NCBI RefSeq assembly: GCF_007994075.1
Contig: NZ_VIWU01000001.1
Span: forward strand, 7,378,001 to 7,442,000
Length of the DNA: 64,000 nucleotides
Origin: Pseudonocardia hierapolitana
GTDB lineage: Bacteria; Actinomycetota; Actinomycetes; Mycobacteriales; Pseudonocardiaceae
Direction: 5' to 3'
Shown: positions 1 to 8,547 of the stretch, piece after piece
Position numbering within the stretch: the first letter of the stretch is position 1
How the letters are laid out: each line of letters opens with the position of its first letter
Notes under the pieces: model-generated
The model's database searches: none
Told to the model about the DNA's origin: nothing
The model's input: the letters and a program-made list of their open reading frames with translations, nothing else
Translations under genes and position numbers: made by a program

Positions 1-932
1 CTCCACTGCGGCCACGGGTTCGCGCCGCTGTCCAGCCAGTTGTTCGACAGCCACGAGCCCTCGACGGCGATCGCGACCTTGCCCTGCGGGATGAGCTCCT
101 GGGCGACCGTGTCGTTCCAGTTCGGGCTCAACACCTGCTGCGGGGTCGCGCTCAGGCCCTCCGAGTACACGGTCTGGAGGAACTGCAGGGCGTCGCGGAA
201 GCCCTGGGTGCCGACCTGCCACTTCTGCGTGGCGTGGTCGTAGAGCGTGTCGCCCGTGCCGTAGAGCAGCATCTCGAAGCCCTGCATCGACGCGGCCTCA
301 CCCAGCGGCGTGCCGGCGTAGATGCTGAACGGGATGACCCCGGGCACGGCCGCCTTGATCGCCCGGGCGGCGGTGAGCAGGTCGTTCCACGTGGTGGGCT
401 GCCACTCGGCGGGCAGTCCCGCCTGGGCGAGGATCTCCTTGTTGAACCAGATGCCGCGGGTGTCGGTGCCGGTCGGGATGCCGTAGGTCTTCCCGTCGAG
501 GGCCCGCCCGGCACCCTTGGCGGTTTCCGCGAACTGGTTCCAATCGGGCCACCCGGCGATGTACTCGTCCAGCGGACGCAGGTAGCCGGCCTCGATGTCG
601 GAGTTGATGAGGAAGGTGTCCTCGTAGACGAGGTCCGGGGACGTGCGCGGGCTGCGCATCTGCAGTTGCAGCTTCGTCGTGTAGTCGTCGTTGGCCGCCA
701 CGATGGGCTGGAGGTCGATCGTGGTGCCCGGGTGCGCCTGCTCGAACTCGCCCTTGGCGTCCTTGAGGAAGTTCTCCATCACGCGGTCGTTGCCGAACTG
801 CCGGAAGGTGACCGTCACGGTCGACCCGTCGCCCTCGTCACCGCCGCCGCACGCCGCGAGGCTGACCGCCATCAGTCCCGCCGCGGCGACCGCGCCCGCC
901 CTCCGCCATCGCTGCCCTGCACTCGTTGCCAC
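1..932 (-). CDS. Carbohydrate ABC transporter substrate-binding lipoprotein (3' end outside window)
   Basis: Extracellular solute-binding protein (family 1) that would deliver a sugar or oligosaccharide to an ABC importer. On the minus strand a GTG at 932 follows GGAGG with an 8-base spacer. The 310 visible residues open with a twin-arginine-free signal peptide ending in the lipobox LAAC (Cys28), followed by a Gly/Asp linker and a typical binding-protein domain (motif FNKEILAQAGLPAEW; then GKVAIAVEGSW). The C terminus and presumably the permease genes lie to the left of the window. It sits 61 bp downstream of the GH38 alpha-mannosidase and is probably co-transcribed with it, so a mannose-containing glycan is the likely ligand; that ligand is an inference. 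Confidence 0.88.
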   Translation of the reverse strand, partial: MATSAGQRWRRAGAVAAAGLMAVSLAACGGGDEGDGSTVTVTFRQFGNDRVMENFLKDAKGEFEQAHPGTTIDLQPIVAANDDYTTKLQLQMRSPRTSPDLVYEDTFLINSDIEAGYLRPLDEYIAGWPDWNQFAETAKGAGRALDGKTYGIPTGTDTRGIWFNKEILAQAGLPAEWQPTTWNDLLTAARAIKAAVPGVIPFSIYAGTPLGEAASMQGFEMLLYGTGDTLYDHATQKWQVGTQGFRDALQFLQTVYSEGLSATPQQVLSPNWNDTVAQELIPQGKVAIAVEGSWLSNNWLDSGANPWPQW

Positions 933-993
933 TGGAGCTACCTCCGTCTTCCCGCCGTTGGTGACGTGGTTTCGCCTACTGCGTGTCCGGGCG

Positions 994-3900
994 TCACTGC
1001 TGATCCCCGCCCGGGTGGGAGAACCTCAGGGTCACGACCTGGAACGGTCGCAGGGTGAGTGCGAGCTCGCCCTCGTCGAGCGGGTGATCCCCGGCGAGCG
1101 GCCGCTCGAGCAGGTCCGTCTCGCTGCAGGAGGTGGCGGGGAAGCCGAGCTCCAGCCGTACTGCCGCCCGCGCCCCGATGGCCTCGTACAGGCGCACGAC
1201 CACGTCGCCCGAACCGTCGTCGGCGAGCTTCACCGCCGAGATCACGACCCCGTCGTGATCGGTCCGCACGAGCGGCTCCACCTCGGCGTCACCCGGCACC
1301 CGCCGCTCGGGCACGTTGAGCCGGTAGCCCTCGCGCGTGGCGTCGGCGAGGTCGGCCCCCGGCACGAGCGCGAAGCGCATCCGGTGCACGCCCTGGTCGG
1401 TCTCCGGGTCCGGGAACCGCGGCGCGCGCAACAGCGACAGGCGCACCGTGGTGGTCGTGCCGCCTGCGCAGCCGTTCGTGGCGGGACGCACGGCGCGGGT
1501 GACGTCGTGGCCGTAGGTCGAGTCGTTGACGAGCGCGACGCCGAAGCCGGGCTCGGTGACGTGCAGGTAGCGGTGGGCGCAGATCTCGTACTTGGCGGCC
1601 TCCCAGCTCGTGTTGGTGTCGGTCGCCCGGTGGACGTAGCCGAACTGGGTCTCCGCCGCGGAGCGTTCCGCCCGCACGTCGAGGGGGAAGGCCGCCTTGA
1701 GGAACGTCTCGGTCTCGTGCCAGTCGACCTCGGTGGCGATGTCCACGCGTCCCGCTCCGGGCGGAAGGGAGATCACCTGGGTCACCCGGGAACGGCCGAA
1801 CCGTCGCACCACCCGCACGGCCGAGTCCGCTGCCGGCTCCAGCGTCTCGACGTCGGTCACGTCGGTCACGGTGCGGCGGTACGCGTGGTCGACGTCCCAC
1901 GCGTCGTAGTGCGCGGGCAGGTCCGGGTGCAGCTGCAGCAGGTTGGCGGGGCTGCCGGGGGCGATGGCCTCGCGCCCGGTGGCCAGGTCGACGACCGACA
2001 CGAGCAGGCCCAGCGGGTCGACGGTGGCCCGGACCAGGCCGTTGTCCAGCACGTACCCGCCGCCGTCCGCCGCGGTGCGGGTGGCGGGAGCGGGCGGTGC
2101 GGGCGCACGTGTCGCCCCGCGGGCGGGGACGCCGTCGCGCGCGTGCGGGGCCGCGTTGAACACGACCTCACCGCCGGACCCGGCGTCGCCGGCGAGCGCC
2201 CGCTGCGCCGCCGCGATGATCACCTCGAGCTCGGCGGTCAGCCGCGCGTAGGTCTCGCGGCTCTCGCGGTGCACCCAGGCGATCGAGGACCCGGGCAGGA
2301 TGTCGTGGAACTGGTGCAGGAGCACCGACTTCCAGATGCGGTCCAGGTCCTCGTACGGGTACGGGTGCCCGGCGCGCACGGCCGCGGTGGCCGCCCACAG
2401 CTCGGCCTCGTACAGCAGGTGCTCGCTGCGCCGGTTGCCCTGCTTGTTCCCCGCCTGGCTGGTGTAGGTGCCGCGGTGGGTCTCCAGGTACAGCTCGCCG
2501 ACCCACACCGGCGGTTGCGGGTAGTCCGCGAACGCCTTCGCGAAGAACCGGGCGGGTGGCTCGACCTCGACCCGCGGCGAGCCCTCCAGGTCGCGCAGCC
2601 GCGCGGCCCTGGCCAGCATCTCGCGGGTGGGTCCGCCGCCCCCGTCGCCGTGCCCGAACGGCACGAGGGAGCGGTTGGCCACGCCCTTGTCGGAGAAGTT
2701 GCGCACGAGGTGGGCCATCTCGGCGCCGGAGAGCGTCGCGTTGTAGGTGTCGACCGGCGGGAAGTGGGTGAAGACCTGGGTCCCGTCGAGGCCCTCCCAC
2801 CGGAAGGTGTGGTGGGGGAACCGGTTGAACTGGCTCCACGAGATCTTCTGGGTGAGGAACCAGCGGGAGCCCGAGAGGCGCACGAGCTGGGGGAGTGCCG
2901 CGGTGTAGCCGAAGGAGTCGGGCAGCCACACCTCCTCGGTCTCCACACCGAGCTTGTCGAGGAAGAACCGCTTGCCGTGCACGAACTGGCGGGCGAGCGC
3001 CTCCCCGCCGGGCATGTTGGTGTCGGACTCCACCCACATGCCGCCCACCGGCACGAGCTGGCCCTCCGCCACCTTCTTGCGCATCCGCTCCCACACGTCG
3101 GGGCGGTGCTCCTCCATCCAGGCCCACTGCTGGGCCGAAGACATCGCGAAGACGAAGTCGGGGTCGTCGTCCATCAGCGTCAGGACGTTCGACGCCGTGC
3201 GCGCCACCTTGCGGACCGTCTCGCGCAGCGGCCACAGCCACGCGGAGTCGATGTGGGCGTGCCCGATCGCGCTCACCCGGTGTGCGCTCGCGGTCGCCGG
3301 GACGGCGAGGGCGGGCGCCAGCGCCGCGCGGACCGCGGCCGCGCTGCCGGCGACGTCCTGGAGGTCGAGCACGTCGAAGGCGCGCTGGAGGGTGCGCAGG
3401 ATGTTCCAGCGCCGGGGGTCGCCGACGGACAGCTCGTGCATGAGCTCGGTGAGCACCTCGACGTCCTGCACGAGCTCCCACACCGGCTCGTCGAACACCG
3501 CGAGGACGACCCGGCGCACGTGGTAGAGCGGGTCCCTCCCGGCCGTGTGCACCTCGCCCAGCGGCGTGCCCACCCCGTGGACGAGCGGGTTGGCCGCCGC
3601 CTCGACGTAGAGGTCGACGGGCTCGCCGCCCGCGGCGCTGTCGGCGATGCGCAACCACGTGTTCATCGGGTTGAGCCCTTTGACGGCCGTGCCGTCGGGC
3701 CGGTGGACGAGCGCCTCGGCGGAGAACCCGGGGCGGTCGGTGGCGAAGCCGAGGTCGATCACGGCCTCCACCGGGTGGCCGGCCCACGCCGCCGGGACCG
3801 ACCCGGTGAGGTGGAACCAGCTCGTGCCCCAGGCCGGGCCCCACGCCTCGCCCGCCCGCGCCGGCCGGTAGGGCGCCTGCAGCGCGTCGGCGACGGCGAC

Positions 3901-4026
3901 CGGCTCGCCCGGGGTGTGCCAGACCTCGACGGCGAGGGGGACGTTCGCGCCGTGGACCGCCGGTCGTAGCCGCTCGCGCAGGATGCGCTCGATGCGCTGC
4001 TCGATCAGGACGCGGTCGTCGTGCAT
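994..4026 (-). CDS. Alpha-mannosidase, glycoside hydrolase family 38
   Basis: Hydrolyses terminal alpha-mannosides; 1010 residues, the usual size for bacterial/vacuolar-type GH38 enzymes. The family's metal site is visible as HAHIDSAWLWP near residue 255, the region carrying the nucleophile as GGMWVESDTNMPGGE (Asp335), followed by WLPDSFGYTAALPQL. The C-terminal half holds the mannosidase helical and beta-sandwich regions. The ATG at 4026 is chosen over an upstream in-frame start because it has GAGGAG upstream and keeps the promoter (4071-4099) outside the gene. First gene of a minus-strand operon with the sugar-binding lipoprotein and divergent from a GntR/LacI-type regulator. No signal peptide is seen, so it probably acts in the cytoplasm on imported oligosaccharides. 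Confidence 0.9.
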   Translation of the reverse strand: MHDDRVLIEQRIERILRERLRPAVHGANVPLAVEVWHTPGEPVAVADALQAPYRPARAGEAWGPAWGTSWFHLTGSVPAAWAGHPVEAVIDLGFATDRPGFSAEALVHRPDGTAVKGLNPMNTWLRIADSAAGGEPVDLYVEAAANPLVHGVGTPLGEVHTAGRDPLYHVRRVVLAVFDEPVWELVQDVEVLTELMHELSVGDPRRWNILRTLQRAFDVLDLQDVAGSAAAVRAALAPALAVPATASAHRVSAIGHAHIDSAWLWPLRETVRKVARTASNVLTLMDDDPDFVFAMSSAQQWAWMEEHRPDVWERMRKKVAEGQLVPVGGMWVESDTNMPGGEALARQFVHGKRFFLDKLGVETEEVWLPDSFGYTAALPQLVRLSGSRWFLTQKISWSQFNRFPHHTFRWEGLDGTQVFTHFPPVDTYNATLSGAEMAHLVRNFSDKGVANRSLVPFGHGDGGGGPTREMLARAARLRDLEGSPRVEVEPPARFFAKAFADYPQPPVWVGELYLETHRGTYTSQAGNKQGNRRSEHLLYEAELWAATAAVRAGHPYPYEDLDRIWKSVLLHQFHDILPGSSIAWVHRESRETYARLTAELEVIIAAAQRALAGDAGSGGEVVFNAAPHARDGVPARGATRAPAPPAPATRTAADGGGYVLDNGLVRATVDPLGLLVSVVDLATGREAIAPGSPANLLQLHPDLPAHYDAWDVDHAYRRTVTDVTDVETLEPAADSAVRVVRRFGRSRVTQVISLPPGAGRVDIATEVDWHETETFLKAAFPLDVRAERSAAETQFGYVHRATDTNTSWEAAKYEICAHRYLHVTEPGFGVALVNDSTYGHDVTRAVRPATNGCAGGTTTTVRLSLLRAPRFPDPETDQGVHRMRFALVPGADLADATREGYRLNVPERRVPGDAEVEPLVRTDHDGVVISAVKLADDGSGDVVVRLYEAIGARAAVRLELGFPATSCSETDLLERPLAGDHPLDEGELALTLRPFQVVTLRFSHPGGDQQ

Positions 4027-4070
4027 GCAGGGACTCCTCGGCGAGCCTTTAGTCCATCGTTTGGATGAGG

Positions 4071-4101
4071 AACCTAGATTCAACGCTTTAATGCGTCAAT
4101 A
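4071..4101 (-). promoter_or_regulatory. Promoter and operator of the alpha-mannosidase operon
   Basis: Reading the minus strand, TTGACG (plus 4094-4099) and TAGGTT (plus 4071-4076) are separated by exactly 17 bp, a good sigma-70-type pair. An imperfect palindrome (4079-4101, half-sites AACGC and GCGT around an AT centre) covers the spacer and -35 box, where a repressor would block RNA polymerase. The divergent GntR/LacI-type regulator is the natural candidate to bind it. The regulator assignment is inferred from position only. Confidence 0.55.
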
Positions 4102-4136
4102 CTGGAGCGGCGGGCGACGAGGAGGACGTGCAAGGG

Positions 4137-5363
4137 ATGGCATCTGGGACGGACGGACCGCCTTCCGGCGTCGCGTTGTTCGCGTGGGTCAAGCAGGAGC
4201 TGCTCGACTCCATCGCCCGCGGCGAGTTCTCCCCCGACGAGCCGTTCGTCACGCAGCGCGAGATAGTCGAACGCTTCGGGGTCTCCACGACCACCGCCGT
4301 TCGGGCGTTGAACGAGCTGGTCGCCGACGGAGTGGTCGTGCGGCGACGCGGCCGGGGCACCTTCGTCGCCGAACGCGCCACCGCCCGCCCGGTGACACCG
4401 TCCGGTCCCCCCGTCATCGCCTACGTCAGCCCGGACCGGCGGGCGGGCATGCACGACTCCGATCTGCTCGCCGGGCTCTCCGTCGAGACGGAGGCGCTCG
4501 GGTACCAGCTCACCGTCGCGCACACCCGGAGCACGGCGCACGAGGAGCAGGTGCTGCGCACCGTCGCGGCCGGCTGGGCGCAGGCCGTGGTGCTCTTCGC
4601 GCACGACCGGTCCACCGCCGCGGGCGTGGTGGAGGAACTGCGGCTCGCCGGCGTCGTGACGGTGCTGGTCGACCGGTACCTCCCCGGCCTCCCCACCGAC
4701 GCGGTGCTCTTCGACGACTTCGCCGTCGGGTACGACGTCACCACCGCGATGATCGACCGCGGGCACCGCTCCATGGCCGTGCTCTGGAGCGAGACCGACG
4801 TGACGAGCGTGCGGGACCGGCTCGCCGGCCATCGCCGGGCGCTGCGCGACCGCGGGCTGCCCGAGCTCCCCGAGCGGTCGGCGCTGCGGCCCTTCACCGG
4901 TCTCGACCCCGCCGCGCGCCAGCGCAGGCTGCGTGCCCTGCTGACGTCCGACGACCCGCTCACCGCGCTCCTCTTCGGCAACGCCCCCACGCTCGGGCAG
5001 GCCGTGTCGGACCTGCTGGCCATGGACGTCGGCTTCCCGGGCTCGGTGGAGCTGGCGAGCATGGACCAGTCCAGTCCGGACGGCAACGGGCCGCTGTCCG
5101 TCGTCTCGGCCCGGCTGCCGACCCGGGAGATGGGCAGGCGGGCGGCGCGGCTCGTGCACGAGCGCCTGCAGGGCTCGGCGGAGCCGGCCCGCCACGTGGT
5201 GCTGCCGGCCGAGGTGCAGGTGGCGGCGCCGGGGCGGAACACCCTCGTGGTCAGCGGCGCGGACGACGCCATGCACCGCGTGCGCACGTCACTCGGTGCC
5301 GACAGCGCCGACAACGCCGACAGCGCCGACAGCCCGACCGAGGCGTCCGGCCAGCGTGCGTAG
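4137..5363 (+). CDS. GntR-type transcriptional regulator with LacI-like sensor domain
   Basis: 408-residue regulator. The N terminus (residues about 15-80) is a winged helix of the GntR type (EPFVTQREIVERFGVSTTT, then RRRGRGTFVAE). The remainder is a periplasmic-binding-protein fold as in LacI/GalR proteins (VIAYVSPDR, FDDFAVGYDVTTAMIDRGHR, LLFGNAPTLGQAVSDLL). Such chimeras usually sense a sugar and repress a neighbouring uptake/hydrolase operon, here the divergent GH38 operon. An ATG at 4137 lies 11 bases after GAGGAGG; a GTG at 4128 is only two bases from it. The last 20 residues are encoded by a 9-bp tandem repeat and overlap the convergent WYL gene. Confidence 0.85.
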   Translation: MASGTDGPPSGVALFAWVKQELLDSIARGEFSPDEPFVTQREIVERFGVSTTTAVRALNELVADGVVVRRRGRGTFVAERATARPVTPSGPPVIAYVSPDRRAGMHDSDLLAGLSVETEALGYQLTVAHTRSTAHEEQVLRTVAAGWAQAVVLFAHDRSTAAGVVEELRLAGVVTVLVDRYLPGLPTDAVLFDDFAVGYDVTTAMIDRGHRSMAVLWSETDVTSVRDRLAGHRRALRDRGLPELPERSALRPFTGLDPAARQRRLRALLTSDDPLTALLFGNAPTLGQAVSDLLAMDVGFPGSVELASMDQSSPDGNGPLSVVSARLPTREMGRRAARLVHERLQGSAEPARHVVLPAEVQVAAPGRNTLVVSGADDAMHRVRTSLGADSADNADSADSPTEASGQRA

Positions 5364-6279
5364 GTGCTCGCGCAGCTCCGGCGGCTCGTGCACCTCGAAC
5401 TCGCACCCCAGCCGCAGCAGCGCGAAGGCCAGCCACTCGAGGGTGTCGGTGTGGCTGCGCAGGCGGCAGGTCTCGTCGTCGATCGGCTCCAGATCGGCGG
5501 GCCCGTCCCCGATCCGGCCGCGCACCCGCTCGACGGGGGCGCGCAGCGTAGGCCACCGCCGTGTGGACGGGCACACCCGAGTACAGCTTGTCGGTGACGT
5601 ACGCGGCGGCGTCGGGGGCGGGCAGCTCGCGGGGTGCCACTCGTGCACCGGTCGGCTGCGGCGCGTCGATGCGGTCGACGCGGAAGATCCGCCAGCCGTC
5701 GCGGTCGAGGTCGTAGGCCACCAGGTACCAGCGCCGCCCGGCGGGGACGAGCCGATGCGGCTCCACGTGCCGCCGCGACCCGCTGCCGTCGGCCGCGGTG
5801 TAGCGCAGCCGCACCCGCTCGCGGTTCGCGATCGCGGCGGCGAGCGCGGTGAGGTGCGCGGGGTCGACGGGGGTGGCGTAGGCGTCCGGTGCGGGCACGG
5901 TGGCGGCGCCGAGCGCGCTCACCCGGTAGCGCAGCCGGGACGGCAGCACCTGCTCCAGCTTCGCCAGCGCGCGGACGGCGGCCTCGTCGATGCCGGTGAC
6001 GGCCTGCCCGGCCGCCGTCCGGAGCCCGACGGCGATGGCGACCGCCTCCTCGTCGTCGAGCAGGAGCGGTGGCATCGCCGTGCCCGCGACGAGGCGGTAC
6101 CCGCCGAGGGCGCCCATGGTGGCCTCGACGGGGTAACCGAGATCGCGCAGCCGGTCGACGTCGCGCCGCACCGTCCGCAGGCTCACGCCGAGCCGCCGGG
6201 CGAGCTCGCTCCCCGGCCACTCGCGGGGCGTCTGCAGCAGGGAGAGCAGCGTGAGCAGGCGGGCAGGCGTGTCGGTCAC
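5289..6279 (-). pseudogene. WYL-domain (YafY-type) transcriptional regulator, frameshifted
   Basis: HTH-plus-WYL regulator. From the GTG at 6279 the protein has an HTH_11 domain (LARRLGVSLRTVRRDVDRL) and the WYL core (RRWYLVAYDLDRDGWRIFRV). At about 5550 the reading frame turns into Arg/Ala-rich nonsense, while the frame shifted by one base gives the expected family C terminus (LRAPVERVRGRIGDGPADL, then LEWLAFALLRLGCEFEV, PPELREHL), ending at 5289. Removing one base of GTAGG near 5549-5550 restores a continuous protein of about 330 residues, the usual length. It is either a recently broken gene or a sequencing error; read as raw, the first frame continues to 5251. Divergent to the VOC protein, which such regulators often control. 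Confidence 0.8.
5301..5333. repeat. 9-bp tandem repeat in overlapping convergent gene ends
   Basis: Three and a half copies of GACAGCGCC (one with an A variant) encode the Asp-Ser-Ala tail of the plus-strand GntR/LacI regulator and, on the other strand, the Gly-Ala-Val tail of the WYL regulator. Both C termini are therefore repeat-derived. Confidence 0.85.
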
Positions 6280-6328
6280 GACGGAAGAATGCCAGCGATG
6301 TGTGCCAGGAGCCGACCTACATCCGCCG

Positions 6329-6334
6329 TAGCGT
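6329..6334 (+). promoter_or_regulatory. Likely -10 element for a leaderless VOC-protein transcript
   Basis: TAGCGT ends 7 bases before the ATG at 6342, the spacing expected if transcription begins at or next to the start codon. No Shine-Dalgarno sequence is seen in front of the ATG. No convincing -35 box was found. Confidence 0.35.
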
Positions 6335-6341
6335 TTCCGTC

Positions 6342-6851
6342 ATGACGCAGACGATCAAGCCTGTGCCCGACGGCTACACCACGGTGACGCCCTGGATGAT
6401 CTCGAAGGACACCGCGGGCCTCATCGACTTCCTGACGCGGGCGTTCGGCGCAGAGGAGCTGGCGCGGGTGGAGAACCCCGACGGTCCCGGCATCGGCCAC
6501 GCGGAGGTCCGGATCGGGGACGCCGTCGTGATGATGTTCGACGTGCTCAACCCCGACTGGCCGTACACCCCGTGCTTCCTGCGGCTCTACCTGCCCGACG
6601 GCGACGCGGCCCACCAGCGGGCCGTGGACGCGGGTGCTACACCTCTGCACCGGATGACGGAGATGTTCTGGGGCGACCGCGTGGGCCGCGTCCGTGACCC
6701 GTTCGGCAACGTCTACTGGATCCAGACCCGGGTGGCCGAGCTGGAGCCGGACGAGATCGCGCGCCGGATGGTGGCGCCGGAGTTCGTGGCGGCGATGGAG
6801 TACATGCAGAGCGGGGAGCTGGTCGTCGGCGCGCATACGATCCCGGCGTGA
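6342..6851 (+). CDS. VOC-superfamily (PhnB/glyoxalase-like) protein
   Basis: 169-residue protein of the vicinal oxygen chelate superfamily, PhnB-like subgroup: paired beta-alpha-beta-beta-beta units starting TPWMISKDTAGLIDFLTRAF, with DPFGNVYWIQTRV at the end of the second unit. Members include glyoxalases, resistance proteins and uncharacterised enzymes; the substrate cannot be told from sequence. The ATG at 6342 is preferred over an in-frame upstream start because it lies just after a -10-like box. Overlaps the next gene by GTGA, so the two are probably translationally coupled. Confidence 0.82.
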   Translation: MTQTIKPVPDGYTTVTPWMISKDTAGLIDFLTRAFGAEELARVENPDGPGIGHAEVRIGDAVVMMFDVLNPDWPYTPCFLRLYLPDGDAAHQRAVDAGATPLHRMTEMFWGDRVGRVRDPFGNVYWIQTRVAELEPDEIARRMVAPEFVAAMEYMQSGELVVGAHTIPA

Positions 6852-7582
6852 CGCGGACCCACCTCGACGAGCGGTTCCCGGGCCACGACCTGGACCGGTC
6901 GGTCTGGTTCCCCTACTACCTGCCGCACTGGAGCTCGCGCGCGGAGTCCGCGGCCACGTGGGAGGTGCGCGACAGTGCGCTGCACCTGACCATCCCGCCG
7001 GATCAGCCGCTGTGGTGCCCCGACCTGCACCCGGAGCCGCTGCGCGTGTCCTGCGTGCAGACGGGGAGCCTCACCGGGCAGCAGCCGTTCGCCGACGGCC
7101 TGGTGGTGCGCGAGGAGCAGCCCACGTTCTGGGGCTACACCCCCTGCTACGGGGCGGTGGAGGTGCGGATGCGGGCCACCGTCTCGCCGCGGTCGATGTT
7201 CGCGTTCTGGATGTCGGGCATCGAGGACGAGCCGCGGCGCAGCGGGGAGATCTGCGTGGCCGAGGTGTTCGGCGACACCGTCGACGGCGAAGGGGCGGCG
7301 GTGGGCATCGGGCTGCACCGCTTCCGCGACCCGGAGCTGGTCGAGGAGTTCTCGGCCGAGCGGTTCGACCTCGACGTCAGCGAGTTCCACCGGTACGGGG
7401 TCGACTGGCGCCCGGACGGGCTCACGTTCTCGATCGATGGCACCGTGGTGCGGCGGGTGCGGCAGAGCCCGTCCTACCCGATGCAGCTGATGATCGGTGT
7501 CTTCGACTTCCCCGCGAAGGCGACCGGCGCCGACGAGCCGGTGCCGGAGCTGGTGGTCTCGCACGTCACCGGTCGGCCCTGA
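6848..7582 (+). CDS. GH16-like concanavalin-fold protein with altered catalytic motif
   Basis: 244-residue protein with the layout of glycoside hydrolase family 16 (laminarinase/lichenase type): a front sheet with TFWGYTPCYGAVEVRMRA, the catalytic-strand region GEICVAEVFGDT, and FHRYGVDWRPDGLTFSIDG, which matches the typical family W-x-P-D-x-I-x-F-x-V-D stretch. The canonical ExDxxE active-site signature reads EICVAE here: both glutamates remain but the central Asp is Cys. No signal peptide, so it would be cytosolic, unusual for GH16. Starts with a GTGA overlap with the VOC gene and its end overlaps the convergent cyclase by 17 bp. Activity is uncertain. Confidence 0.7.
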   Translation: MTRTHLDERFPGHDLDRSVWFPYYLPHWSSRAESAATWEVRDSALHLTIPPDQPLWCPDLHPEPLRVSCVQTGSLTGQQPFADGLVVREEQPTFWGYTPCYGAVEVRMRATVSPRSMFAFWMSGIEDEPRRSGEICVAEVFGDTVDGEGAAVGIGLHRFRDPELVEEFSAERFDLDVSEFHRYGVDWRPDGLTFSIDGTVVRRVRQSPSYPMQLMIGVFDFPAKATGADEPVPELVVSHVTGRP

Positions 7583-8546
7583 CTCGGGCTCGTTCCAGCA
7601 GCCACGGGTGCAGGTGGCGGTAGCCGCGCACGGCCACCGAGCGAAGCGGACGCAGGGCGAAGCGCGGGTCGCCCGCCAGCGCGTCGGCCACCCCGCGGTC
7701 GGCCAGCACGCTGCCCGGCCGGGCGTGCGCCGTGAGCCGCGCGGCGATGTTGACGACCTCGCCGTAGACGTCGCCGTAGCGCACCAGCACCGGGCCCGCG
7801 GCCAGGCCGATGCGCAGCTCGGGCAGCGCGGGCTCGGCCCGCACGCGGTCCTGCAGCGCGAGCGCGATGCCCGCGCCATCGGCGACGTCGTCGGCGACGA
7901 AGAGCACCTCGTCCCCGACCGTCTTGACGATCCGCCCGTGCCCGTCCGCGATCACCTCGGTGGTCGTCGAGCCGAAGCGCTCGATCATCTCGCTCAGCTC
8001 GGCGGTGGAGCGGCGCCTCGTGGTGCGCGTGAAGCCGACCATGTCGGCGAAGCCGACGACGAGCGGCCAGGTTCCGGGCTCGTCGCCGGGGCCCGCCGTC
8101 ACGACCATCCGGCGGACGGCCGCGGCCACATGCCGGCGCCAGACGTAGCTCTGCAGGTCCTCCAGCGCGGGCAGGACGGCGGCGGCGATCTCGCGCGAAC
8201 CTTGCGGTGTGACCTCGCCGCCCTGGTCCTCGATCACGCGGATGAGCATCCCGACCTGCCACTCCGCGAGCCGCGACAGCGACTGGGCCATCGCCCGCGC
8301 CACGGCCTCGCGCACGTCGGGGGCGAGCACCCCGGCGTCGGTGAGGCGGGTCATCAGGCGCACGGCGTCGAGGTCGCGCTCGGTGAAGAGGACCTCGTCG
8401 TCGGCCGTCTCGGCGAACCCGAGGGCGCGCCACAGCCGGCGACCGGTCTCGAGGTCGAGCCCGGCTGTCTCGGCGATCTGCTGACGCGTGTAGCGCCGCG
8501 GGGCACCGAGGATGAGCTCTTCGAGGGCGTCCTCCGGTGTGGTCAC
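7566..8546 (-). CDS. Class III adenylate cyclase with N-terminal regulatory domain
   Basis: 326-residue protein. Residues 1-150 are helical and resemble the autoregulatory domain of the Mycobacterium Rv1264-type pH-sensitive cyclases (APRRYTRQQIAETAGL, RDLDAVRLMTRLTDAGVL). Residues about 165-310 are a class III cyclase homology domain: GFADMVGFTRTTR with the first metal Asp, KTVGDEVLFVADD with the second, and GDVYGEVVNIAARL. It would convert ATP to cAMP. It begins one base after the stop codon of the universal stress protein gene, so the two are co-transcribed; USP and cAMP signalling fit a stress role. Confidence 0.86.
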   Translation of the reverse strand: MTTPEDALEELILGAPRRYTRQQIAETAGLDLETGRRLWRALGFAETADDEVLFTERDLDAVRLMTRLTDAGVLAPDVREAVARAMAQSLSRLAEWQVGMLIRVIEDQGGEVTPQGSREIAAAVLPALEDLQSYVWRRHVAAAVRRMVVTAGPGDEPGTWPLVVGFADMVGFTRTTRRRSTAELSEMIERFGSTTTEVIADGHGRIVKTVGDEVLFVADDVADGAGIALALQDRVRAEPALPELRIGLAAGPVLVRYGDVYGEVVNIAARLTAHARPGSVLADRGVADALAGDPRFALRPLRSVAVRGYRHLHPWLLERARVRADR

Positions 8547-8547
8547 G

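Noticed and set aside
691..3969. Very long plus-strand open frame opposite the alpha-mannosidase (1092 codons), and similar frames opposite xdh, alc and other genes
   Set aside because: High-GC third positions leave few stop codons on the opposite strand. The compositions (Arg/Val/Gly/His-rich) and lack of any family motif mark them as shadows.
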